A stretch of 64,000 bases of DNA from Flavobacterium sp. CFS9 (GTDB lineage: Bacteria; Bacteroidota; Bacteroidia; Flavobacteriales; Flavobacteriaceae), in NCBI RefSeq assembly GCF_041154745.1, contig NZ_AP031573.1:5022001-5086000 (forward strand), written 5' to 3'. The position numbers and the translations under genes are program-made. Positions 42,867 to 50,619 of the stretch are shown here, in pieces. Each line of letters starts with the position of its first letter. Position 1 is the first letter of the stretch. Under the pieces are notes generated by a model. The model saw only the letters and a program-made list of their open reading frames with translations, was not told the DNA's origin and made no database searches.

Positions 42867-43543
42867 CTCATAACACTATAAAGCGATGCCAGCGAATTTA
42901 ATATGTAATCGGGCTGGGCTGCTTCAAGCTGCTGTCTGGTTTGTGCGCCGGATAAAACACCAATAGTTACACCGCATTTGGCATTTTTACCTTCTTCTAT
43001 ATCTATCGCAGAATCTCCTGCTTTTAGTACTTTTGAAGCGTCTTTAATCGCAAATAACTGCATGGCTTTGTGTATCATGTCCGGAAAAGGGCGTCCCAGC
43101 ACTACATCATCAGCGGTGATTAAGGCATCATATTCTTTTCCTTCTTTCCAGTTTAACTTTTCTAATAAGGTATTCGCAACATGACTGCTGTAGCCTGTGT
43201 TTAGTACTACTTTTACACCGTCTCTTTTTAAATTTTCAAAAACATTTTCAACGCCTTCAATAGGTAAAACCGCAGCTGAAAGATATTCCTTGTCCAGTGT
43301 TTCTTTAAAGTATTCGAATATTGCATCTGATTTATTCTCATCAGCAATGTTTTTATATTCTAAAATATCCTTTATCGCCTGATGCTTCTCTTTCCCCGCT
43401 CCTAATGACAATACCGATTCCAAAGAAACTTCAATCCCGAAGTTGTTGATGGATTTATGTAATGTTTTGTAAACTATATTTTGTTCATTTATTGTTGTTC
43501 CTGCCATATCAAAAACAACCATTTCAATTTCATTAATTTTCAT
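42863..43543 (-). CDS. Phosphonatase-like HAD hydrolase (TIGR03351 type)
   Basis: 226 residues. HAD motif I with nucleophile D12 in VVFDMAGTT, the same signature as phosphonoacetaldehyde hydrolase PhnX. Cap domain about 18-85 with LGAGKEKHQAI; by eye K51 falls where PhnX has its Schiff-base lysine. Motif II is LNTGYSS, and motif IV is KAGDSAIDIEEGKNAKCGVTIGV. PhnX-type enzymes cleave the C-P bond of phosphonoacetaldehyde. Its neighbour FAD oxidoreductase belongs to a family often encoded beside such hydrolases. Exact substrate inferred, not shown. Confidence 0.85.
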   Translation of the reverse strand: MKINEIEMVVFDMAGTTINEQNIVYKTLHKSINNFGIEVSLESVLSLGAGKEKHQAIKDILEYKNIADENKSDAIFEYFKETLDKEYLSAAVLPIEGVENVFENLKRDGVKVVLNTGYSSHVANTLLEKLNWKEGKEYDALITADDVVLGRPFPDMIHKAMQLFAIKDASKVLKAGDSAIDIEEGKNAKCGVTIGVLSGAQTRQQLEAAQPDYILNSLASLYSVMR

Positions 43544-43563
43544 TTTGTGTATTTTTTTTTTTT

Positions 43564-43626
43564 AAAGTTTATAGTTTTTGGTTGATGGTTGATGGTCTAA
43601 AATCTATTGTTTATTGTTCATTACTC
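43564..43626 (-). repeat. 7-nt periodic array between FAD oxidoreductase and hydrolase genes
   Basis: Nine heptads in phase on the plus strand: AAAGTTT, ATAGTTT, TTGGTTG, ATGGTTG, ATGGTCT, AAAATCT, ATTGTTT, ATTGTTC, ATTACTC. It lies 20 bp upstream of the hydrolase start codon. Confidence 0.65.
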
Positions 43627-43673
43627 TAAAAAGCACTATAAATGCAGATTATAAACTATGATTAATAATTTCC

Positions 43674-43701
43674 CTCACAACTCATAACTCATAACTCCCT
43701 A
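43674..43701 (-). repeat. 7-nt periodic array at FAD oxidoreductase stop codon
   Basis: Heptads CTCACAA, CTCATAA, CTCATAA, CTCCCTA on the plus strand. The last includes the CTA that is the TAG stop of the minus-strand oxidoreductase. This is the stop-anchored part of the spacer that also holds the array at 43564-43626. Confidence 0.65.
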
Positions 43702-44856
43702 AACATTAAAAATCGTATCAATATTGTGTTTTGCAAATCCTGCGCTTCCTGTCATTCCTTTGCCTCCTATTCCGGTTATGATGTGAATATTTTTACCAAC
43801 CGTGTATTCGAAAATATCTTTGGTTTTGCATTGCGAGTACATTCCAAACCATCTGTTTTGAATTTCATAAGTAGGCAGATCGATTATCTTTTTGGCTTCT
43901 TCAATCATAAAATGATCGATGTCCATATTCAGATCAAATCCCAAAGAATCAACATCTTTTGCGGAAGCATACTCGTGTGAATCTCCTAAAATTACCGAGC
44001 CGTCAAGCGCCTGCTTGAACAGGATATGAACGCCGTACTTTTTCTCAAAGCTATCCGGATTTTCCTTTGCTTTGATTATTTGATACGATTTACATTCTTC
44101 AAATGATTCATATCTTCTGATGGTCAATCCCGTTAAAATAGAGCCGTCCAGTCTGTAATTATTCTGAGGTTTCGTCTGCAGCATTTGTAATTTAGAAACA
44201 ATCAGATCGCTGTTGTTGTAAATGTCAGGATAAAGTATTTTGAAATCACTTCCGTTGCAAATAATGATTTTTGAAGCTTTGTATATTACTCCTGCCGCAG
44301 TTCTTGCGATTACTTCATCCTTTAAGTCTTGAGTTTCTACAACAGTAGTGTTCATAAACAAATCAAGTCCCAGACTGGCTGTCATAAACTGATGCAATTT
44401 ATGAATCATTGTGGAAGGTTCAACGGTTACTTCCTGCGGAAAAAACAATCCTCCTTTGCAATAATCGGCACGTAAACCATCATATTTAGTCAGACATTGC
44501 TCTTTGGTTAGTAAATTAGATTCGTAATCGTTCGAAATATTAATCTGATGCAATTCCTCGATCAGCTGCATTTCTTCTTCATTTGAAGCCAGATAAACAG
44601 TTCCGTTCTGACGAAGGCTGATGTCAAACTGCGATTGAATATCTTTATAAATCTTTAAACTTTCTTTTCCGAAATTCTGCCATTTTCGATCCATTCCGGA
44701 CGGTACAACCTGTCCAAAATTTCTAACGGTCGCGCCTTCCGGCTTGCTGTTTTTTTCCAGAATAGCAACTGACATTCCTTTTTTCAGGGCATGGTAGGCG
44801 TGAAATGTGCCCAGAACTCCCGCCCCGATAATTATTAAATCATACTTCTCTTTCAT
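43699..44856 (-). CDS. FAD-dependent oxidoreductase of phosphonate clusters (TIGR03364 type)
   Basis: 385 residues, DAO fold. N-terminal dinucleotide site LIIIGAGVLGTFHAYHALKKG, then EKNSKPEGATVRNFGQVVPSGMD, typical of TIGR03364, and the C-terminal HIITGIGGKGMTGSAGFAKH. D-amino-acid-oxidase-type enzymes in this setting oxidise aminoalkylphosphonates (for example N-methylated 2-aminoethylphosphonate) to the aldehyde that a PhnX-like hydrolase then cleaves. It lies directly upstream of such a hydrolase on the same strand, separated by a 155-bp heptad-rich spacer. Substrate inferred. Confidence 0.86.
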   Translation of the reverse strand: MKEKYDLIIIGAGVLGTFHAYHALKKGMSVAILEKNSKPEGATVRNFGQVVPSGMDRKWQNFGKESLKIYKDIQSQFDISLRQNGTVYLASNEEEMQLIEELHQINISNDYESNLLTKEQCLTKYDGLRADYCKGGLFFPQEVTVEPSTMIHKLHQFMTASLGLDLFMNTTVVETQDLKDEVIARTAAGVIYKASKIIICNGSDFKILYPDIYNNSDLIVSKLQMLQTKPQNNYRLDGSILTGLTIRRYESFEECKSYQIIKAKENPDSFEKKYGVHILFKQALDGSVILGDSHEYASAKDVDSLGFDLNMDIDHFMIEEAKKIIDLPTYEIQNRWFGMYSQCKTKDIFEYTVGKNIHIITGIGGKGMTGSAGFAKHNIDTIFNV

Positions 44857-44898
44857 TTTTGTGTTTGTGTTTTAAATTGTTTTACTGTTTAATTATTC

Positions 44899-44975
44899 AT
44901 TTGTTTTTGGTTTATGGTTTGTTGTTTCAGGTTTCAAGTTGAAAGTTTCAGGTTTCTCAACACATCTCACATCTC
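44899..44975 (-). repeat. 7-nt periodic array overlapping the carrier stop codon
   Basis: Eleven heptads in phase on the plus strand: ATTTGTT, TTTGGTT, TATGGTT, TGTTGTT, TCAGGTT, TCAAGTT, GAAAGTT, TCAGGTT, TCTCAAC, ACATCTC, ACATCTC. Eight of them end in GTT. The last heptads overlap the final codons and stop (44967) of the minus-strand carrier gene. Confidence 0.8.
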
Positions 44976-46250
44976 ATAACTGATAGCCGTATGAATTTCA
45001 GCCCTCTTTCTAAACTTCCTTTTAAAATAGTTAAAGGACATGATGGTGGTGATGATCCCAACAAAAGAGAGCAGATAAATACAGGTGGTAAAAAAGCTTA
45101 ACAGGGAAATATTTTTGTCTCCAAAATTTTTGAAAAACAATACCAATACGCTTCCTAAGTAACCAAAAGCGTCGGCGATGTAAATTAAAAATCCGGTATT
45201 TCCGTCTATTTTATAAGTGGCAATCATACGGTCAAAAAACAAACCGTTGAACGGAATGTAGCAAACGTACATTCCAAATCCCGAAATCATCATCCACGGA
45301 AGTGGTGACATTAAATGTTTTTGAAATAATAAAGTTGTAATCCCTATAAGTACAGAGCCTGTGAGCAATACCAGATGATAATTTTTGAAGGCTTTGTAGT
45401 TGTTTTTCATACTTCCTAAAAACCCTAAAATGACCAAAACAGATATCGCTATAGGAATTTCGGAGTACATATAAATCGAAATACTCTCTTTGTATCCCAA
45501 AGAATCCCATAATTCTCTGGCAAAATTATCTCTGAATTCACGCATTGCTGTTAGCATCGCATAAAAAATGATCAGTATGGTCAGCGGAAAAGCAAATTGT
45601 CGAAACAAGGAAGTACGTTCTTTTTTATCTAAAGGTCTGCGTTTGGATTTCATAGCTAAATCTTCGTCGTCCGGATTGGGGATTTTTTCCAAAAACAATG
45701 AGAATACAATCAACGGAATAATGAAAAGTAATCCCGAAACAAAAGGCATCCAAAACTCATTGCACCCCAAAACCTTCAGCACAAATACTCCCACAGATTT
45801 TGCCGCTCCTGACGAAACGATAAAACTCGAACATAGAATTACCCCCAGTAATTCAGTTGTTTTTCGGCCTTCGATATAAGAGAAAACAATTCCCCAAATC
45901 ATTCCTAAAGGCAATCCGTTGATGAACAGGAACAGAATGTTATAAGGCGCCGGAACCAAAGCAAAGCCCAGTAAAGCCAATTCTGAAATGGCTATAAAAC
46001 TGATTAAGTATAAAATTCTCTTTGTTGATTTTAACTCGGATATGATTTTGATTCCTAAAAACTTAGAGAAAGTATAACCTAAGACTTGTGCTAAAATGAG
46101 CAGAATTTTATAATCGATTCCCCAAAAAGACAACTGATCGAAAGTGGCAACCGTAAAAGGTTTTCTGAAAGCGTACATACAAAAGTACGTGCCAAATGCA
46201 GCTACGGACGCTTTGAGTATAAACCTGAAATTAGAGGCTTTTTTAGACAT
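44967..46250 (-). CDS. DUF5690-type MFS-like membrane carrier
   Basis: 427 residues with about 11-12 hydrophobic helices spread across the length (VAAFGTYFCMYAFRKPFTVATF near the N-terminus is typical). The central cytoplasmic loop (about 205-225, KSKRRPLDKKERTS) is basic. The pattern fits the DUF5690 family, a relative of major-facilitator carriers with no characterised substrate. Between a TonB receptor (upstream) and phosphonate-degradation genes (downstream) on one strand, it is a candidate inner-membrane importer for a phosphonate. The C-terminal five residues are encoded within or next to a 7-nt periodic array. Confidence 0.75.
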   Translation of the reverse strand: MSKKASNFRFILKASVAAFGTYFCMYAFRKPFTVATFDQLSFWGIDYKILLILAQVLGYTFSKFLGIKIISELKSTKRILYLISFIAISELALLGFALVPAPYNILFLFINGLPLGMIWGIVFSYIEGRKTTELLGVILCSSFIVSSGAAKSVGVFVLKVLGCNEFWMPFVSGLLFIIPLIVFSLFLEKIPNPDDEDLAMKSKRRPLDKKERTSLFRQFAFPLTILIIFYAMLTAMREFRDNFARELWDSLGYKESISIYMYSEIPIAISVLVILGFLGSMKNNYKAFKNYHLVLLTGSVLIGITTLLFQKHLMSPLPWMMISGFGMYVCYIPFNGLFFDRMIATYKIDGNTGFLIYIADAFGYLGSVLVLFFKNFGDKNISLLSFFTTCIYLLSFVGIITTIMSFNYFKRKFRKRAEIHTAISYEM

Positions 46251-46312
46251 TAGTTCTTAAAATTTAAGATAGTAGTGTGTTATAAATATGAAGTATATAC
46301 TGTTGTTATAAA

Positions 46313-46381
46313 AACCCGTTGGTTGCGGCAGATTAAAAAAAATAAACTGTAAAAATAAAATCTGCCCACATCCAACGGGTT
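46313..46381 (-). terminator. Long interrupted hairpin after TonB receptor (terminator/attenuator)
   Basis: On the minus strand AACCCGTTGG (46381-46372) pairs with CCAACGGGTT (to 46313), and inside it GGCAGATT pairs with AATCTGCC, separated by a small internal loop. TTTTTATAAC follows. It lies 14 bp after the receptor stop and 63 bp before the carrier start, so it can end receptor transcripts or attenuate read-through into the downstream catabolic genes. Confidence 0.75.
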
Positions 46382-46394
46382 AACTTATAGTTGT

Positions 46395-49271
46395 CTATAA
46401 ATTATATTTTAAACCAAGATTAAACTTCACCCCATAATATTCTACCTGTTTCGGACGGTTTGGTGTTTCTCCAAAATGATACATCAAAGGCTCGTTCAAT
46501 ACATTGTTTACATCACTGAAAATGGTAAAATGATCTCCAATTTTATAAGAAGCAGAGAAATCAAGAGAGTTGTATTTACCGTAATAAATATCATTCATGT
46601 CAGTGTTTTTAGCATTGGCATCAAAGCTTGTGGCATAGGCTCCTTTGTGGTTGAAAGCTGCTCTCACATTCAGTTTACCGCTCTCATAAAACAATTGCAG
46701 GTTATATAATTCTTTTGCCTGATAAGGTGTTGATACTTTCCTTCCGTTAGGATTGTTAGCATTTTTTCCTAAAGTCATTTCAGAATTCATAAGCGTTGCA
46801 TTGATCTGAGTTCCAAAATATTTCAGGAATCCCGGTAAAAAGCTGAATCTCTTGGTAATTCCGAATTCAACTCCCCCAATCCATGCATTTCCTCCATTAG
46901 CAGGTGAACTGATTTCTATATCCGGAATTCCATTAATAGTACCCTGATACGTATCGTCAAAAATTGGATCTGTAATCGATTTGTAAAATACTCCGGCGTT
47001 AATGATTCCTACTTCGTCAAGAAAATACTCCCCTAACAAATCAAAGTTCCAGGAATAAGTTGGATTCAAATTCGGATTTCCTCCTGCATATTCTCCATCA
47101 ATCGTATTGAGTGAACCTGCTGGTGAAATGTCTCCAAAATTAGGTCTTGCAAATGTTCTCGTTGTGGCAAAACGAAGGTTCAAATTCTCAATCGGAGTAT
47201 ATTTTACGTGCAACATTGGAAGTACTGAGGTATAGGTTTTAGTATTCTCAGCATCAACCACCACATTATTTTCTACTGTTTTACCCGTTACCTGTGTTAT
47301 GGTATTAGTTACACGCAAACCTCCCAAAATAGTCCATTTATTAGACAGATTATAAGTTGACATCGCATAGATAGAAGAAGTCGTTTCCCCTACATTGAAG
47401 TTTCTTCCTAATCCTTTTCCAAGTTCCGGAATCTGAGAATCAGCAGGATTTAAAACCAGGTTTCCTTTTGAAGTAGTAAACAATTTGGTCATTCCGTCTG
47501 TCGATAAAACCGGACCAAAACTATTTCCAATCAAAGTACCTGTCTCTTTCCTTAAATAATCTGTACCTCCCGGTTGAAGAATTAAATCAGAGGAATAGTT
47601 GGATAAATAAGGGGTTGGAGAACCTGTCCAGCTGTAATACTCGTCTCTAAAAGTGGCAATACGATCTTTATCTGTTACTTTCGCTCCGAACTTCATTTTA
47701 AGATTCTCATTAAAATTATGCTCGTAATTAACGGCAGCAATAATATTGTCTCTTTCTACGATACTGATTTTGTAAAGTTCTAAAGTAGAAAACTTCATTT
47801 TTGTCGGATCCGTTTTAAAATTTGGATCGGAATAAAAATCAAATATTGACTTTGGATTGTTTGGATCCATAATTCCGCCATCAGCTGCCCAATAAGCTCT
47901 TGGTCCTCCTGCTCCACCATTGGCAAGCGGTACTGTTTTTAAATATTCAGGTTTAACACCTACTCCGGTTTGATTGAACTGAATTAAAAAATAACTGTTG
48001 TCTTCCGTATTTGGAATATTCCCGTACTTGAATCTGTTTCGATAAGAAGCCAGACTCCAATCTAATTTTCCGTTTGCCAATTGATGTTTTCCTCCCAGAT
48101 CAAGACCTAAAAACTGCGTCATTAACTGGTTGTGAATGTCTTGTTGTTCCACCGTTAACGCATTTGTTGTGCTGTTGAATTTATCAAATCTAATACGGTG
48201 TTTGTAATGCGTTTCTTCATCTGTAAGTCCGCCATAAGTAATTTTCAGGAAAATTTTATCTCTCGATGAAGGGTTAAACTCCATTGCACCATTTAAACCA
48301 GTAGTTTTTCTAACTCCCGTGTAGTCTCTAAGTTCTAATCTATAAACTCCCTGATCACCTTGTCTTCTGGCCTCGTAATTATCGGTTGCCCAGTTTCTGT
48401 CCCAATACGTACCATTGATAATGTATCCGAACTTTCCGTTTTTACTTTTATCCCCTATTGTAAGCGATCCACTATAAATTCCTTTATCAGATTTTTGATT
48501 GTATCCGCTAAAAACACTTGCTTTAATGGTTCTTTTAGTTGGAGCGGTTTGTGTCGTAAAATTGACGCTTCCGCCAATCGCATCACCATCCATATCCGGT
48601 GTAAGCGCTTTGGTAGCTTCAACATAAGCGATAAGATCTGAAGGGAAAAAATCAAATGCGGTAGCTCGCGAAGTGGTTTCTTCTTCGGCAGTTGGAATTC
48701 TGTTTCCGTTAATGGTAGTCGACGACCAAAACGGCGGCAATCCTCTCACTGATACAAAACGACCTTCACCCTGATCACGCTCTATCGACACTCCAGGCAT
48801 ACGCTGTACAGTTTCGGCAGCATTACGATCCGGAAGTTTTCCAATCCCGTCGGCAGCAATTACATTTACAATACTCATTGATTTTTTCTGCATGTTCAAT
48901 GCTCGCGCCTCACTATTTCTTTGGGTCATTCCGCTAACCACAACTTCATTAAGTTCTTTTGAATTGGTTTGCAACTGAATTGTACCTAAATTCAGTTTTT
49001 GATTGTCTTTAATTTCAATCTGGATACGTTTTACTTCATATCCTATATAAGAGATTTCTAATTCGAAGCTGCCTGGTCTCACATCCTGAATAGTAAAATA
49101 GCCGCTAAAATCAGTTGTGGCTTTTAAATTATCAGACAATATAATGGTCGCGCCCGGAAGCGGAGACTGCGTGTCGGTAATCGTTCCGCTGATGCTTGCC
49201 TTTTGAGCCATCATGTTTTGAGTAAAAAGTGCAACAGAAAAAAATAAAATTGCCTTGTAAATTGTTTTCAT
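46395..49271 (-). CDS. TonB-dependent receptor at the head of the phosphonate-type cluster
   Basis: 958 residues. Signal peptide 1-22 (NMMAQ). Carboxypeptidase-regulatory domain about 25-105. The plug has ELNEVVVSGMTQRNSEA, GKLPDRNAAETVQRMPGVSI, ERDQGEGRFVSVRG, and ALTPDMDGDAIGGSVNFTTQ, the type seen in large carbohydrate- or small-molecule receptors with DR-rich plugs rather than siderophore receptors. The barrel ends KFNLGLKYNL. No SusD partner follows. Being first in line before a carrier, an FAD oxidoreductase and a phosphonatase-like hydrolase, it may import a phosphonate or phosphonolipid headgroup. A perfect 14-bp dyad ATTTGT-TT-ACAAAT lies at 49278-49291, just before the start. Confidence 0.88.
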   Translation of the reverse strand: MKTIYKAILFFSVALFTQNMMAQKASISGTITDTQSPLPGATIILSDNLKATTDFSGYFTIQDVRPGSFELEISYIGYEVKRIQIEIKDNQKLNLGTIQLQTNSKELNEVVVSGMTQRNSEARALNMQKKSMSIVNVIAADGIGKLPDRNAAETVQRMPGVSIERDQGEGRFVSVRGLPPFWSSTTINGNRIPTAEEETTSRATAFDFFPSDLIAYVEATKALTPDMDGDAIGGSVNFTTQTAPTKRTIKASVFSGYNQKSDKGIYSGSLTIGDKSKNGKFGYIINGTYWDRNWATDNYEARRQGDQGVYRLELRDYTGVRKTTGLNGAMEFNPSSRDKIFLKITYGGLTDEETHYKHRIRFDKFNSTTNALTVEQQDIHNQLMTQFLGLDLGGKHQLANGKLDWSLASYRNRFKYGNIPNTEDNSYFLIQFNQTGVGVKPEYLKTVPLANGGAGGPRAYWAADGGIMDPNNPKSIFDFYSDPNFKTDPTKMKFSTLELYKISIVERDNIIAAVNYEHNFNENLKMKFGAKVTDKDRIATFRDEYYSWTGSPTPYLSNYSSDLILQPGGTDYLRKETGTLIGNSFGPVLSTDGMTKLFTTSKGNLVLNPADSQIPELGKGLGRNFNVGETTSSIYAMSTYNLSNKWTILGGLRVTNTITQVTGKTVENNVVVDAENTKTYTSVLPMLHVKYTPIENLNLRFATTRTFARPNFGDISPAGSLNTIDGEYAGGNPNLNPTYSWNFDLLGEYFLDEVGIINAGVFYKSITDPIFDDTYQGTINGIPDIEISSPANGGNAWIGGVEFGITKRFSFLPGFLKYFGTQINATLMNSEMTLGKNANNPNGRKVSTPYQAKELYNLQLFYESGKLNVRAAFNHKGAYATSFDANAKNTDMNDIYYGKYNSLDFSASYKIGDHFTIFSDVNNVLNEPLMYHFGETPNRPKQVEYYGVKFNLGLKYNL

Positions 49272-49694
49272 GATTAAATTTGTTTACAAATATTAAATTT
49301 ATACAAGCAAATTAACAATGAATTTTATAAATAGTAAATAATTGAAAATTATCTAATTGTTAAAGAAAAGAAAATTAAGGGGTGTAATTTGTTAAGTATT
49401 TGTAAAAAAATAGCTTTATAATCCTTGAAATATTGACCGAATAATGGTGGCTTTACCTCTTTGAAGCGAGGAAATTCAAGGAAAGTAACGGATAAAATAC
49501 TCCATGGAGCTAAAGTTAAGTCCTGATTAAGCGTAATCTCTTTGTAAAGTCATTTTTTTACTATTTGTAAAATATTAATCTCTTTTTTTTACAAAAAAAA
49601 CAATAAAAAAAGTAATAAAATAAAACGGACAAGTAACAAAGACGCAAATGTTTTTCAGCTTATAGCAGATCAAGAACAGAAGCTGCGGAAAAAA

Positions 49695-49954
49695 GGGCTG
49701 AAAGTCTGAAAAGCAACAGCATAGTGCAAAGCACTATGTGTTAGATCAAGATACAGAATTGCCCTGAAGGGGCAAAAGCAATTTTCATCCCCAACAAATT
49801 CAAAAAAAACGCTCGCATTCTTAAAGAATCTTATACAAAATATGTGGATGCCTTCCTTTTCGATCAGGCTTTTGCCCTTTCAGGGCGTAACCTATAATTT
49901 CCATTATCATTCATAGTGCTGCACATTATGTTATTGCTAAAGCTCTTTCAGAGC
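49695..49954. repeat. Palindromic intergenic element, family A (copy 3, permuted)
   Basis: Modules: GGGCTGAAAG...CATAGTGCAAAGCACTATG (49695-49738), GCCCTGAAGGGGCAAAAGC (49761-49779), then inverted GCTTTTGCCCTTTCAGGGC (49868-49886) and CATAGTGCTGCACATTATG...CTCTTTCAGAGC (49912-49954). The same arms as copies 1 and 2 occur, but in circularly permuted order. Confidence 0.75.
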
Positions 49955-50050
49955 AAATCTAACCAGATTTCTTACTGTTCAGATTATCTACACTTCAACT
50001 TATAACTGATCCATTTTTCGGCTTTTAACCTTATAGTTAGAGTCTACTAA

Positions 50051-50080
50051 AAACAAAAAAGACCGCAATAGCGGTCTTAG
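50051..50080 (-). terminator. Terminator after YegP-like gene
   Basis: AAGACCGC (50061-50068) and GCGGTCTT (50073-50080) form a perfect 8-bp stem with a 4-nt loop. On the minus strand it is followed by TTTTTTGTTTTT. It lies about 120 bp after the YegP-like stop codon. Confidence 0.8.
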
Positions 50081-50200
50081 ACGTGTAATATACCAATTAA
50101 ATTATCTAAAAAACGATTCCGTTATTACAATCCGGAAAACGATAAAGTTCACTATACCATAAAATCAAACCGAATGGCAAACGGTTTTTATTAAATCGTT

Positions 50201-50560
50201 CTAAAATGCAGCACTTTCTGCCAGGACTGTATTAGAGTGATCCTCTACAATTGCGTGTGGTGCATGTTTTCTAAACTCCAGAATTCCTTCATCACGGGAA
50301 TCTCTGTCTTTAAATATTTTACTTGTTCCGATAATCTTCCCATTAAAGGCTTTAAGATTAAAGTATCTTTCATCTTTTGAATTTGTTTTTCGGAAGAATT
50401 TTGTATTGTCCTGTGAATTAACTTTTACTGATTCAATCCCTTTCATACACATGAATTTTCGGGTATAATCACCACTGCTTAAAATAGTTTCACCATTTTT
50501 ATTTACAAACTCGAATTGAAATTCTCCATTGGCTTTTTTAATAACGATAAATTTTTCCAT
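50201..50560 (-). CDS. YegP-family (DUF1508) protein
   Basis: 119 residues made of two ~50-residue repeats (KFIVIKKANGEFQFEFVNKNGETILSS, then RYFNLKAFNGKIIGTSKIF), the DUF1508/YegP pattern. No signal peptide. The function of the family is unclear, though it is often stress-related. It is 59 bp downstream of a PAS kinase on the same strand and may be cotranscribed. Confidence 0.85.
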   Translation of the reverse strand: MEKFIVIKKANGEFQFEFVNKNGETILSSGDYTRKFMCMKGIESVKVNSQDNTKFFRKTNSKDERYFNLKAFNGKIIGTSKIFKDRDSRDEGILEFRKHAPHAIVEDHSNTVLAESAAF

Positions 50561-50619
50561 TCTAAAAATTATTATTTATGTAATCTGAAATTCTATTTAT
50601 AATGCTGGACACAGCACCC

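Larger units (their letters stand above)
49272..50200. other. 929-bp intergenic region with family A repeats
   Basis: Holds the receptor promoter region near 49278-49340 (with the dyad ATTTGTTTACAAAT at 49278-49291), an AT-rich stretch, the family A element at 49695-49954, and the terminator at 50051-50080. No gene is supported. Confidence 0.7.
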
